From: Bacillus sp. NP157
GTDB lineage: Bacteria; Pseudomonadota; Gammaproteobacteria; Xanthomonadales; Rhodanobacteraceae
DNA: 64,000 nt
Assembly (NCBI GenBank): GCA_018889975.1
Contig: CP076546.1
Coordinates: 2,542,001 to 2,606,000 of the forward strand
Direction: 5' to 3'
The translations under genes and the position numbers were made by a program. The notes under the pieces are model-generated. The model was not told the origin of the DNA. It saw only the letters and a program-made list of their open reading frames with translations, and searched no databases. This document shows positions 25,438 through 33,879 of the stretch, piece by piece. Position 1 is the stretch's first letter. Each line of letters begins with the position of its first letter.

Positions 25438-26259
25438 ATGGAATCGACCGATGCTAGCACGCTGGCCGAAGGGGTCCTCGGGCGTTTCGCCGCAGCGATC
25501 GCGCGCGCCGAGAAGCCCTTCCTGCTCGGCATTTCGGGCCTGCAGGGCAGCGGCAAGAGCACGCTGGCCGAAGGCCTGATCCACGCCGCCGCCGGGCGTG
25601 GCTGGGGTGCCGTGGCGCTCTCGCTGGACGACGGCTATCGCACGCACGCGGAGCGCGAGGCGCTGTCCCGCGAGGTGCATCCGCTGCTGCGCACCCGCGG
25701 CGTCCCGGGCACGCACGATATCGCGCTGCTGGCGTCCACGCTGGATGCGCTGCGCAAGGCCGCCGCGGACCGCCCGGTCTCGATCCCCCGGTTCGATAAA
25801 GGCCACGATGACCGCTACGACCCGGCGCTATGGCCCGAGGTGCCGGAAGTGCCGACGCTGGTGGTGCTCGAAGGCTGGTGCCTGGGTGTCGAACCGGAGG
25901 ATCCCGCGGCGCTGGCCGCGCCGGTGAACGGACTGGAACGCGACGAGGACGCGGATGGCACGTGGCGACACTGGGTCAACGCCCAACTGGCCGCGTATCG
26001 CCCGTTGTGGCAGGCGATCGATGGCCTGGTCGTGCTTGCGGCGCCATCCTGGGACATCGTCGCCCGCTGGCGCGGCGAGGCCGAGGCACCGCGGCGTGAC
26101 CGCGGCGAACCACGGGCGATGGACAACGCCACCCTGGCACGGTTCCTCCAGCATTACGAGCGCCTCAGCCGCCACGCGCTTGCCACGTTGCCGGGCAAGG
26201 CCGACCTGCTCATCCGGCTGGACGAGCAGCGGCGTCCGCTTCAAAGCAGCGCCGCGTAG
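25438..26259 (+). CDS. P-loop kinase, D-glycerate 3-kinase-like
   Basis: A 273-residue protein with Walker A GLQGSGKST (34-42) and SLDDGYRTHAEREALSREVHPLLRTRGVPGTHD, the pattern of plant-type glycerate kinase and related uridine-kinase-like proteins. FDKGHDDR and VLEGWCLG match the substrate and Walker B regions. It should phosphorylate D-glycerate or a similar small substrate; the substrate is inferred from family. It overlaps the convergent SDR gene by 19 bases. Confidence 0.87.
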   Translation: MESTDASTLAEGVLGRFAAAIARAEKPFLLGISGLQGSGKSTLAEGLIHAAAGRGWGAVALSLDDGYRTHAEREALSREVHPLLRTRGVPGTHDIALLASTLDALRKAAADRPVSIPRFDKGHDDRYDPALWPEVPEVPTLVVLEGWCLGVEPEDPAALAAPVNGLERDEDADGTWRHWVNAQLAAYRPLWQAIDGLVVLAAPSWDIVARWRGEAEAPRRDRGEPRAMDNATLARFLQHYERLSRHALATLPGKADLLIRLDEQRRPLQSSAA

Positions 26260-27086
26260 CCCTCGCGCGCATCCGGCCAGCGGCAGCGGAAACCCGTCGC
26301 ACGAAGCAAGGCGTTGCTTAGCCGCTTGTTACCTACGCCCGCCGGCGCGGGGCCATCGGGTGGCGCAGGGCCACCGACAAGGCGGGCGAGGGCGTCGTAA
26401 AGCACGTCGATCGGCAGCGGGGTATCGTCGACGCCGACATACACGGGCGCGACCGTTTCGAGCGTGGCGATATGCGCGATGGCTGCGGCCGCGTCGTCCA
26501 CGTGGATGCGATTGGCATAGATGCCCTGGCCACGCGGCGCGCCCGCCTCGCCCTTGCGCAAGCGGTCCAGCAGCTGCGTGCGACCCGGGCCATACAGGCC
26601 GGCCAGGCGCACCGCCACCCCACCCACGCCCGCCTGCGCGAGCCACTGCTCCGCTTCGCGCAGCACCCTGCCGTTGAACCCGGGCGGCGCCGGTGGCGTT
26701 GCCTCGTCGACCCAGGCGCCGCCGTGCTCGCCGTAAACCGCCGTCGACGACACGAAGATCGTCCGCGCGGGCGGCGCTGGCAGGGCTTCCAGCAGATGGC
26801 GCAGGCCGTCGACGAAGATGGCGCGGTACGCCGCTTCGTCGCGCGCATCCGGGGTCGCCGCGAACACGACGGTGCCCACCGCGGGCAGCTCGGCCAGCGT
26901 CGCCGGGTTGGTCAGGTCGCCACGTAGCCAACGGACGCCATCGGGTGCCTCCGCGGGCGGCTGGCGACGCAGTGCGTAGACGGGCGCGCCCTGTGCGGCG
27001 AGTCGGCGCGCGGTGCGTAGCCCGACGTCGCCAGCGCCCGCGATGAGCACGGCGGCATGCAGCGGTGTGTAGCTTGTTGTTAGCAT
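26241..27086 (-). CDS. NAD(P)-binding SDR, YeeZ-like
   Basis: A 281-residue atypical extended SDR. The nucleotide-binding motif is LIAGAGDVGLRTARRL (GxGxxG variant), and FVSSTAVYGEHGG is the active-site serine/tyrosine region; the usual YxxxK is replaced (FNGRVLREAE), which suggests a non-classical or inactive dehydrogenase. E. coli YeeZ is a similar protein of unknown role. The start at 27086 leaves the aroK start divergent and 7 bases away, so the two share one promoter region. Confidence 0.82.
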   Translation of the reverse strand: MLTTSYTPLHAAVLIAGAGDVGLRTARRLAAQGAPVYALRRQPPAEAPDGVRWLRGDLTNPATLAELPAVGTVVFAATPDARDEAAYRAIFVDGLRHLLEALPAPPARTIFVSSTAVYGEHGGAWVDEATPPAPPGFNGRVLREAEQWLAQAGVGGVAVRLAGLYGPGRTQLLDRLRKGEAGAPRGQGIYANRIHVDDAAAAIAHIATLETVAPVYVGVDDTPLPIDVLYDALARLVGGPAPPDGPAPAGVGNKRLSNALLRATGFRCRWPDAREGYAALL

Positions 27087-27093
27087 GGGAGCG

Positions 27094-27624
27094 ATGAATC
27101 CTTCGCCCAACCTGTTCCTCATCGGCCCCACGGGTGCCGGCAAGACGACGATCGGCCAGCGCCTCGCGGCGCATTACGGCCTGCCCTTCGTCGACCTCGA
27201 CGTGGAAATCGAGAAACGCCATGGCATTTCGATCGCCACGATGTTCGAACGCGAGGGCGAGGCCACGTTCCGCGCACGGGAAACCGCGCACCTGGACGAG
27301 TTTAGCCTTCGCCAGGGCATCGTGCTCGCGACCGGCGCCGGTGCGGTGATGGCCGGGGTGAACCGCGAGACGCTGATGACCCGTGGCACCGTGTTGATGC
27401 TGGCGGTGGACGTCGACGAACAGCTCGACCGGCTGGCGCACGATACCGCCCGCCCGATGATCGCCGGCGGCGACCGCCGCGGCCGCCTGGAAGCGCTGGC
27501 CGACACGCGCAACCATGTCTACGAAGAAGTGGCCGACCTCGTGTTCCGAGGCCGCCACGAACACGTCGACGACGCGGTGCCACGCGCCGTCGCCCTGCTC
27601 GACCGCCACTGGAGGCGCAGCTGA
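27094..27624 (+). CDS. aroK: Shikimate kinase
   Basis: A 176-residue enzyme that phosphorylates shikimate with ATP in aromatic amino acid synthesis. Walker A is GPTGAGKT (residues 9-16), the shikimate-binding Asp is in VDLDVEIEKRHG, and FRARE gives the binding Arg. The glycine motif that contacts shikimate reads LATGAGAVM, with Ala for the middle Gly of GGG. The ATG at 27094 gives the family N-terminus MNPSPNLFLIGP; an ATG at 27085 is also possible. aroB overlaps its stop by one base (TGATG). Confidence 0.95.
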   Translation: MNPSPNLFLIGPTGAGKTTIGQRLAAHYGLPFVDLDVEIEKRHGISIATMFEREGEATFRARETAHLDEFSLRQGIVLATGAGAVMAGVNRETLMTRGTVLMLAVDVDEQLDRLAHDTARPMIAGGDRRGRLEALADTRNHVYEEVADLVFRGRHEHVDDAVPRAVALLDRHWRRS

Positions 27625-28688
27625 TGCAGACCGTGGATGTCGAACTCGCTGGCCGCGAATACCCGGTCTGGATCGGCCCCGGCCTGATCGGCGACAGCGC
27701 GCGCTGGCGTGCGCGGATCCGTGGCCGCCATGTGCTCGTGGTGAGCAATACGACGGTGGCGCCGCTCTACCTGGACGCACTCGCCAGGGGGCTCGACGGA
27801 TTGCACTGGACCTCGCACCTGATCGACGACGGCGAAACGCACAAGACCTTCGCCAACGTGGGCAAGGTGCTCGACGCCCTGGCGACGGCCGGCGCCACGC
27901 GCGACGCCTGTGTCATCGCCCTCGGCGGCGGCGTGGTCGGCGACCTGGCCGGCTTCTCCGCCGCATGCTGGATGCGCGGAATCGACTTCATCCAGGTGCC
28001 GACCACCCTGCTCGCGATGGTCGACTCCTCGGTCGGCGGCAAGACCGGCGTGAACCTGCCGGCCGGCAAGAACCTCGTCGGCGCGTTCCACCAGCCGCGC
28101 GCCGTGGTCGCCGACACCGACGTGCTGCGCACGCTGCCGCAGCGCGAATACCTCGCTGGCGTCGCCGAGATCGTGAAGGGCGCCGCCATCGGCGATGAAC
28201 CGTTCTTCGCCTGGCTGGAAGCCAATGCCGACGCGCTGGGCGCGCGCGAGCAAGCCGTGCTGGTCGAAGCGATCGCGCGGAAATGCCGCTATAAAGCCGG
28301 CGTCGTCGCCCGTGACGAAACCGAACAGGGCGAACGCGCGCTGCTCAACCTCGGCCACACGTTCGGCCACGCCCTGGAAACCGCCGGTAACTACAGCGAG
28401 ATCCTGCACGGCGAAGGCGTCGCCATCGGCATGGTGCTGGCGGCCCGGTTGTCCGCGCGGCTCGGCATGGCCAACGACGCCGACAGCAAACGCCTGGTCA
28501 CGCTGCTGCAACGACTCGGCCTGCCCACCGAACCCAGCCGCGTCCACGCCGCCAGCCGCATCCTCGACCTGATGCGCCTCGACAAGAAAAACACCGCCGG
28601 CACCCTCCGCCTGATCCTCTGGCGCGGCATCGGCAAGGCCGAAATCGTCGCCGGGGTCGCCGACGCCGACGTACTCGCCGTCCTCTGA
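27624..28688 (+). CDS. aroB: 3-dehydroquinate synthase
   Basis: A 354-residue NAD- and metal-dependent enzyme converting DAHP to 3-dehydroquinate. Key segments are DGETHKTFANVGKVLDAL, the NAD-binding ALGGGVVGDLAGFSAACWMRG, PTTLLAMVDSSVGGKTGVNL, and NLGHTFGHALET with metal-binding His residues. Full family length. The aroK-aroB pair is the common gammaproteobacterial arrangement. A TACAAT box at 28718-28723 after the gene may start the next transcript. Confidence 0.97.
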   Translation: MQTVDVELAGREYPVWIGPGLIGDSARWRARIRGRHVLVVSNTTVAPLYLDALARGLDGLHWTSHLIDDGETHKTFANVGKVLDALATAGATRDACVIALGGGVVGDLAGFSAACWMRGIDFIQVPTTLLAMVDSSVGGKTGVNLPAGKNLVGAFHQPRAVVADTDVLRTLPQREYLAGVAEIVKGAAIGDEPFFAWLEANADALGAREQAVLVEAIARKCRYKAGVVARDETEQGERALLNLGHTFGHALETAGNYSEILHGEGVAIGMVLAARLSARLGMANDADSKRLVTLLQRLGLPTEPSRVHAASRILDLMRLDKKNTAGTLRLILWRGIGKAEIVAGVADADVLAVL

Positions 28689-28754
28689 CGGCCGGCGGCC
28701 CACGCCGCCACATGCTCTACAATGCCCGGCTACTGCGTCATCCAGGTCGATGTA

Positions 28755-29018
28755 ATGCGGATATACATGCAAACCATGCCAGCGGCGGGCAATGAAGCCC
28801 CCCGCTACGCCCAGCTCACGCTCGAACAGGACCTGCTCGGCGGCTGGACCCTATACCGTGAGAGCGGCACGCAGGGTGGCAAGGCAACGCTCAAGCGCGA
28901 CGTCTACCTGGAACGCGATGCCGCCCTCGCCGCGTTCGAAAAAGCCCGCGACGCCCAGATCAAGAAAGGTTTCAAAGTCATGTTCAGCCAGGGCCAGGAG
29001 TCAGCGCATGGCCGCTGA
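28755..29018 (+). CDS. WGR-domain protein
   Basis: An 87-residue protein consisting of one WGR domain: [27 protein letters not shown], with [23 protein letters not shown] behind it. WGR modules bind nucleic acid ends in PARPs, but the stand-alone bacterial forms have unknown roles. The ATG at 28755 has AGGT 7 bases before it; 28722 would add 11 residues. It overlaps hemE by 11 bases, so the two should be expressed together. Confidence 0.82.
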   Translation: MRIYMQTMPAAGNEAPRYAQLTLEQDLLGGWTLYRESGTQGGKATLKRDVYLERDAALAAFEKARDAQIKKGFKVMFSQGQESAHGR

Positions 29019-30078
29019 CGTGCTTCGCAACGACCGCTTCCTCCGCGCACTGCGCCGCGAACCGACCGACACCACGCCGCTCTGGGTCATGCGTCAGGCG
29101 GGCCGTTACCTGCCCGAGTACCGCGAAACCCGCGCACGGGCCGGCAGTTTCATGGGGCTGGCGACGAATCCCGAGTACGCCTGCGAGGTGACGCTGCAGC
29201 CGCTGGCGCGCTTCGACCTCGACGCCGCCATCCTGTTCTCCGACATCCTCACCATCCCCGACGCGATGGGCCTCGGCCTGACGTTCGCGCAGGGCGAAGG
29301 CCCACGCTTCGCACGCCCCCTGCGTGACGCCGCGTCCATCCGTGCCCTCGCCGTGCCGGACATGGACGGCGAGCTTCGCTATGTCATGGATGCCGTGCGC
29401 CTGATCCGCAAGGAACTCGATGGCCGCGTCCCGCTGATCGGATTCTCCGGCAGCCCGTGGACGCTCGCCTGCTACATGGTCGAAGGCGAAGGCTCGCGTG
29501 ACTTCGCCCGGGTCAAGGCACTGGCCTGGAACGAACCTGCGCTCGCCCACCAGTTGCTCGACACGATCGCCCGCTCCGTCGCCGCCTACCTCATCGCACA
29601 GGCACGCGCCGGCGCCCAGGCGCTGATGGTCTTCGACACCTGGGGCGGCCTGCTCGGGCCGACGCCCTTCCGCGAATTCTCGCTGCGTTACATGGGACAG
29701 ATCGTCGACGCGCTCAAAGCCGACGACGCCAGCCGCGACCTGCCGGTGATCCTGTTCTCCAAGGGCGCCAGCGGCCAGCTGGAAGCACTCGCCGACACCG
29801 GCTGCACGGGACTGGGTGTCGACTGGACGATCGACATCGGCGAAGCCCGCCGCCGCGTCGGCGACCGCGTCGCGCTACAGGGCAACCTCGATCCCGCCGT
29901 GCTGCGCGCCTCGCCGGAGATCGTCCAGCGCGAAGCGCGCGCGGTGATCGATGCCTACGGCAATCACCCCGGCCACGTGTTCAACCTCGGCCATGGCATC
30001 ACGCCCGAAGTGGATCCGGACAACGTGCGCGTGCTGGTCGAGACGGTGCACGAGCATGGGCGTCGGGTCCGCGCTTAA
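29008..30078 (+). CDS. hemE: Uroporphyrinogen decarboxylase
   Basis: A 356-residue cofactor-free enzyme that decarboxylates uroporphyrinogen III to coproporphyrinogen III in heme synthesis. The N-terminal signature [21 protein letters not shown] holds the substrate-binding Arg residues; [14 protein letters not shown] contains the catalytic Asp; [16 protein letters not shown] and [13 protein letters not shown] are the other hallmarks. The start at 29008 lies inside the WGR gene. A role in supplying heme to the heme oxygenase in this window is indirect. Confidence 0.97.
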   Translation: MAADVLRNDRFLRALRREPTDTTPLWVMRQAGRYLPEYRETRARAGSFMGLATNPEYACEVTLQPLARFDLDAAILFSDILTIPDAMGLGLTFAQGEGPRFARPLRDAASIRALAVPDMDGELRYVMDAVRLIRKELDGRVPLIGFSGSPWTLACYMVEGEGSRDFARVKALAWNEPALAHQLLDTIARSVAAYLIAQARAGAQALMVFDTWGGLLGPTPFREFSLRYMGQIVDALKADDASRDLPVILFSKGASGQLEALADTGCTGLGVDWTIDIGEARRRVGDRVALQGNLDPAVLRASPEIVQREARAVIDAYGNHPGHVFNLGHGITPEVDPDNVRVLVETVHEHGRRVRA

Positions 30079-30087
30079 GCGGGCGCT

Positions 30088-30606
30088 TCAGAAGCGGTTA
30101 GGCCCGGCGATGTGGCACTTGCCCAGCTCGGTGCGAGCCGCCATCGCGCCCGTCTGGTCGCCCGCCTGCATGCGCATCTCGTAGATCGTCTGCTGGTTGC
30201 GGGCACACAGGCTGCCCGACTTCGGACCCATCTCGAACGACTGCTTCGCGAGCTTCTCGGCCGTCGGATAGTCCTGCTTGCGCACGGCGATCTCCGCGCG
30301 ATCCTGGATCAGCTCCGGCGCTTCCGGCGCAAGCTTCAGGGCCTGTGCCAGCTTGGCGTCGGCATCGTCGTACTTGCCGGCGCGCTCATCCGCCTGCGCG
30401 GCGTGTTCAAGGCCCTGCACGCCCGGATCGCGTAGCGGCGCCACTTCGATGGCGGACTTCTCGCGCTCACCGGCAGCGCGGATCTGCGCCACGATGTCGT
30501 AGGTGGGCGCAACGGGGCGTGTCGCCTGCGGCGGGGCCGGCTGGCTGCAGGCGGTGACGAGGACGGCGGCGGCAATGGCGCAATAACGAAAGCGATGCAT
30601 GGTCAA
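30088..30606 (-). CDS. TPR-like lipoprotein
   Basis: A 172-residue predicted lipoprotein. The signal YCAIAAAVLVTAC ends in a lipobox (Cys about residue 20). Residues 70-125 hold two tetratricopeptide-like helix pairs (EHAAQADERAGKYDDADAKLAQALKLAPEAPEL, then AVRKQDYPTAEKLAKQSFEMGP). It overlaps the PBP1b stop by 4 bases, so it is co-expressed with the synthase and may help it as an envelope adaptor (the pairing recalls LpoB-type regulators, but no sequence likeness is claimed). Confidence 0.78.
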   Translation of the reverse strand: MTMHRFRYCAIAAAVLVTACSQPAPPQATRPVAPTYDIVAQIRAAGEREKSAIEVAPLRDPGVQGLEHAAQADERAGKYDDADAKLAQALKLAPEAPELIQDRAEIAVRKQDYPTAEKLAKQSFEMGPKSGSLCARNQQTIYEMRMQAGDQTGAMAARTELGKCHIAGPNRF

Positions 30607-32942
30607 TCCGTAGGATTACTGGGAACGGGCGACTGCGCCGGCTGGGACTGGCTTTCATCACCGCCGCCGAACATACCCTTGAATTGCTGCCAGAAACAGC
30701 CCTGCTCCTGTTCCGGCTCGGAGCCGGGCACGAACGGGAACTGGCGCGCGCCCTGGCAGGACGGGTCGGTACGCTTGCCGGTCTGGGTGTTCACCCACGC
30801 CATTTCCAGGCCGTCGCCCGGCTGCGTGGACAGCGGACGGGTCGGCAGCTTGCGGAACAGCTCCTGCCACACGCGCATGCTGCCCGTGGCACCGTACAGG
30901 CCGGTCGGCTTGTTGTCGTCGCGACCCATCCAGACCACCGCAAGGTGCTCGCCGGTGAAGCCCGCGAACCAGCTGTCACGCTGGCTGTCGCTGGTACCGG
31001 TCTTGCCGGCCGCGTGCAGCGAGCCCAGGCTGGACGCGCCGATCGCCGCGGCGGTACCGCTGGTGACCACCTGCTGCATGGCCCAGGTCGTGAGCCGGGT
31101 GGCCGCCTGGTATTCGCCCTCGCCGACCTTCACGTCGTAACGCTTGATCGCCTGGCCCTTGTTGTCCATCACGCCACGCACGGCAACCAGCGGCAACGCA
31201 TGGCCATCGGCGGCGATGTATTCGTACAACTGCGCCACCTGTAGTGGCGACAGATCCACCGCGCCCAGCAGCAGCGACGGGCTCGGATTCACGCCCTCCA
31301 GGCCGAACGACTCGAGGAAGCCCTTGATCCGCGGCAGGCCGACCTGCAGGCCGAGGTTCACCGTGGCCAGGTTCCACGAATGCACCAGCGCATCCTGCAT
31401 CGGTACCTGGCCGTGGATCTCGTGGTCGTCGTTCTTCGGCGTCCACATCGTGCCATCGGGCTGGCGCATGTTGATCGGCGAATCGTCGACGATCGAGGCC
31501 AGCGTCCACTTCGATGGCTGCGCCAGGGCCACCAGGTACACCAGCGGCTTGACCAGCGAGCCGATCGAACGGCGTGCATCGAGCGCGCGGTTGAAGCCCT
31601 GCTCGCCCGGATCGCGCGACCCGACCACCGCGAGCACGCTACCGTCGTTGACGTCGGTCACCACCGCCGCCGCCTGCGCAGCCGCGCCACGCTTGCCCAG
31701 GGCCTTGGCCGTGGTGAGGATCGCCTGCTCGGTGTAGAGCTGCGCCGCCGGATCCAGCGTCGTGAAGATGCTGAGGCTGCCGTCGCGCAACGCGTTCTCG
31801 TCGAAGTCGGCGAGGATCTGCGAGCGCACCAGCTGCATGAACGCCGGGAAACGGTTGTGCGGCAGCTGCGCATTGGATGCGATGCCCAGCGGCGAGGCCT
31901 GCGCCGCCTTCATCGCGGCGTCGTCGAGCAGGCCGGTTTCATTGAACTGGCGCAGCACGAGGTTGCGGCGCGACAGCGCGCGGTCGGGGTAGCGGCGCGG
32001 ATCGTAATAGCTGGGGCCCTTGACCAGGCCCACCAGCAGCGCGATGTCCTGCGGCCGCAGGTCTTCCATGCGCCGGCCGAAGAAGAACTCGGCGCCGGCA
32101 GCGAAGCCATGCACGGCCTGGTTACCCTGCTGGCCGAGGAACACCTCGTTGACGTAGGCCTCGAGGATGCGGTGTTTCGGGTAATGCGCTTCCATCAGCA
32201 GCGACAGGATCGCTTCGTTGCCCTTGCGCAGGAAGTTCTGGCTGCGGTCGAGAAACAGGTTGCGCACGAGCTGCTGGGTAAGGGTCGAGCCACCCTGCAC
32301 GGCATGCCCTGCGCGCAGGTTGGCGAACGACGCGCGCGCGATGGCCGAGAAATCCAGGCCGATGTGATGGTTGAAGTCGCGATCCTCGACCGCCTGCAGG
32401 CCCTGCACCAGCAACGGCGGCACGTTCTCCAGGCGGACGATGCGGCGCTCTTCCTGGTCCGCGCCGTAGAACGTCGCGATGCGGGCGGGATCGAGGTGGA
32501 TCGCCTTGATCGGTTTGCCGTTCACGTCGTCGACGACGGAGGCGACCTCGCCGTTGGCCAGCGACACGCGCAGGCGATGCGACAACTCGCCACCGTCGGG
32601 ACCGGCGTAGCCGCGTGAGTTGATGATGAAACGCGCCCCGTTCTTCGAGTAGCTGCCCTGCACCTTGCCCGCGCCGTCAGGCGTGTATCCGGCGAAGGTC
32701 AGCTCGAGCTCGAGCGCGGCAGGCGTCATCGCCCGGCCCGGCTCCAGCAGGAGCGGGCGCGCATAGACACGGGTGGGCACCGCGAACACCAGGTCGTTGA
32801 AGCGATCCTGCAGGCGGGAATTGAGGATCAGCGTGTACGGCAGCAGGAACCCGAACAGCAGGCCCATGACGAGCCAGAACGGGATGCGCAGCCACGGCCA
32901 GCTGGCACGCAGGATGGAGCCAAGACGATGGAGGAAAGCCAA
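30603..32942 (-). CDS. mrcB: Penicillin-binding protein 1B (bifunctional peptidoglycan synthase)
   Basis: A 779-residue class A PBP. One membrane helix (about 18-40) anchors it; a UB2H-like domain (about 60-150) follows. The glycosyltransferase domain has VEDRDFNHHIGLD (Glu186) and GGSTLTQQLVRN. The transpeptidase domain has RRSIGSLVKPL (SxxK, about 455-460), SWN and KTGTS (about 645). The C-terminus is rich in Gln/Pro/Ser. PBP1B works with an outer-membrane activator in enterobacteria; the downstream lipoprotein gene is a candidate partner. Confidence 0.95.
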   Translation of the reverse strand: MAFLHRLGSILRASWPWLRIPFWLVMGLLFGFLLPYTLILNSRLQDRFNDLVFAVPTRVYARPLLLEPGRAMTPAALELELTFAGYTPDGAGKVQGSYSKNGARFIINSRGYAGPDGGELSHRLRVSLANGEVASVVDDVNGKPIKAIHLDPARIATFYGADQEERRIVRLENVPPLLVQGLQAVEDRDFNHHIGLDFSAIARASFANLRAGHAVQGGSTLTQQLVRNLFLDRSQNFLRKGNEAILSLLMEAHYPKHRILEAYVNEVFLGQQGNQAVHGFAAGAEFFFGRRMEDLRPQDIALLVGLVKGPSYYDPRRYPDRALSRRNLVLRQFNETGLLDDAAMKAAQASPLGIASNAQLPHNRFPAFMQLVRSQILADFDENALRDGSLSIFTTLDPAAQLYTEQAILTTAKALGKRGAAAQAAAVVTDVNDGSVLAVVGSRDPGEQGFNRALDARRSIGSLVKPLVYLVALAQPSKWTLASIVDDSPINMRQPDGTMWTPKNDDHEIHGQVPMQDALVHSWNLATVNLGLQVGLPRIKGFLESFGLEGVNPSPSLLLGAVDLSPLQVAQLYEYIAADGHALPLVAVRGVMDNKGQAIKRYDVKVGEGEYQAATRLTTWAMQQVVTSGTAAAIGASSLGSLHAAGKTGTSDSQRDSWFAGFTGEHLAVVWMGRDDNKPTGLYGATGSMRVWQELFRKLPTRPLSTQPGDGLEMAWVNTQTGKRTDPSCQGARQFPFVPGSEPEQEQGCFWQQFKGMFGGGDESQSQPAQSPVPSNPTD

Positions 32943-33040
32943 CGCGGGGAAGTCCTGGGGAAGGAGACGTACGGGGATGATAGGGGCACAAGGCCGGCAG
33001 GCATCTGAACGGATGCTGGCGAAGCGATGGCGGCGCCAGC

Positions 33041-33874
33041 CTAGGCCGGGCGGCGCCAGGTCTCCGGGCGAGGCGAAAACGGCCGCGGATGCACGCCCAG
33101 CAGGGCCTCCAGCTCATGATTGTCGGCGATCAGGTCGCTATCTAGCCGCTGCAGCGCGCCGCGCAGGTCGGGCCGAAGCAGCCCCGCCAGGGTCATCACG
33201 AAGCGGGGGACGGGTGCCGGGAACGTCACCACCCCCGCACTGCGCCGGACCCGACGGAACATCTCCGCGGCGCTGAGACGCTCGCCACCGCCGATAGGGA
33301 AGGTCTTCCCGCGCGCCCGGGCCGTGGCCAGCGCGGCGACGAAGGCCGCCGCGATGTCGTCGGCGTGCACCGGCTGGCGCTGCCCTCGCGCCGCGGGCAA
33401 CGGGAACACGCGCCGACGGCTGGCGGCCTGGACGATCGGGGTGATGCTGCGATCCAGGCCCGCGCCGTAGACAAGGGTGGGACGGAACAACGTCCACGGC
33501 ATGCCACGCGATGCGCAGGTGGCGATAAGCCGGGTCTCGGCATCGCGCAGTCGCCGGGACAGCTCGCGCTCGTAGGGAACGTCGGAATCGCGCTTGCTTT
33601 CCGCGCTCATCGACGAGGTCGCGATGATGTGTGGCGTGCCTTCGAGGCGCGTCGCGGCCAACCAGTCGGCAAGGTGGTCAAGCGGGCCGGCCGACAGGAT
33701 GGCGCGTAGCGCGGGAAGCTCGGGCATCGAGGCGGGCAAGCCGCCGGTGACCCAGCGGGGATCGTCGATGCGTGGCTGCCGGCTGAGTCCTAGCCACGGC
33801 ACGTCGAGCGCGTCGAGGCGGGGCAAGAGGAAGCATCCGATCTGGCTGGATGCGCCGATGACCAGGACCGTCAT
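33041..33874 (-). CDS. NAD-dependent epimerase/SDR-like protein
   Basis: A 277-residue atypical SDR. MTVLVIGASSQIGCFLLPRL is the nucleotide-binding loop; IIATSSMSAESK is the serine region; the tyrosine motif is YERELSRR, not YxxxK. FRPTLVYGAGLDRSITPI is typical of the NDUFA9/complex-I-associated and epimerase-like group. The start at 33874 is 5 bases after the TPR gene stop. Role unknown; it may act in sugar or quinone metabolism. Confidence 0.8.
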   Translation of the reverse strand: MTVLVIGASSQIGCFLLPRLDALDVPWLGLSRQPRIDDPRWVTGGLPASMPELPALRAILSAGPLDHLADWLAATRLEGTPHIIATSSMSAESKRDSDVPYERELSRRLRDAETRLIATCASRGMPWTLFRPTLVYGAGLDRSITPIVQAASRRRVFPLPAARGQRQPVHADDIAAAFVAALATARARGKTFPIGGGERLSAAEMFRRVRRSAGVVTFPAPVPRFVMTLAGLLRPDLRGALQRLDSDLIADNHELEALLGVHPRPFSPRPETWRRPA

Positions 33875-33879
33875 GCGAC

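Noticed and set aside
26241-26259. Overlap of convergent genes as sign of a misannotated end
   Set aside because: Both proteins keep their family C-termini, and such convergent overlaps are common in this compact window.
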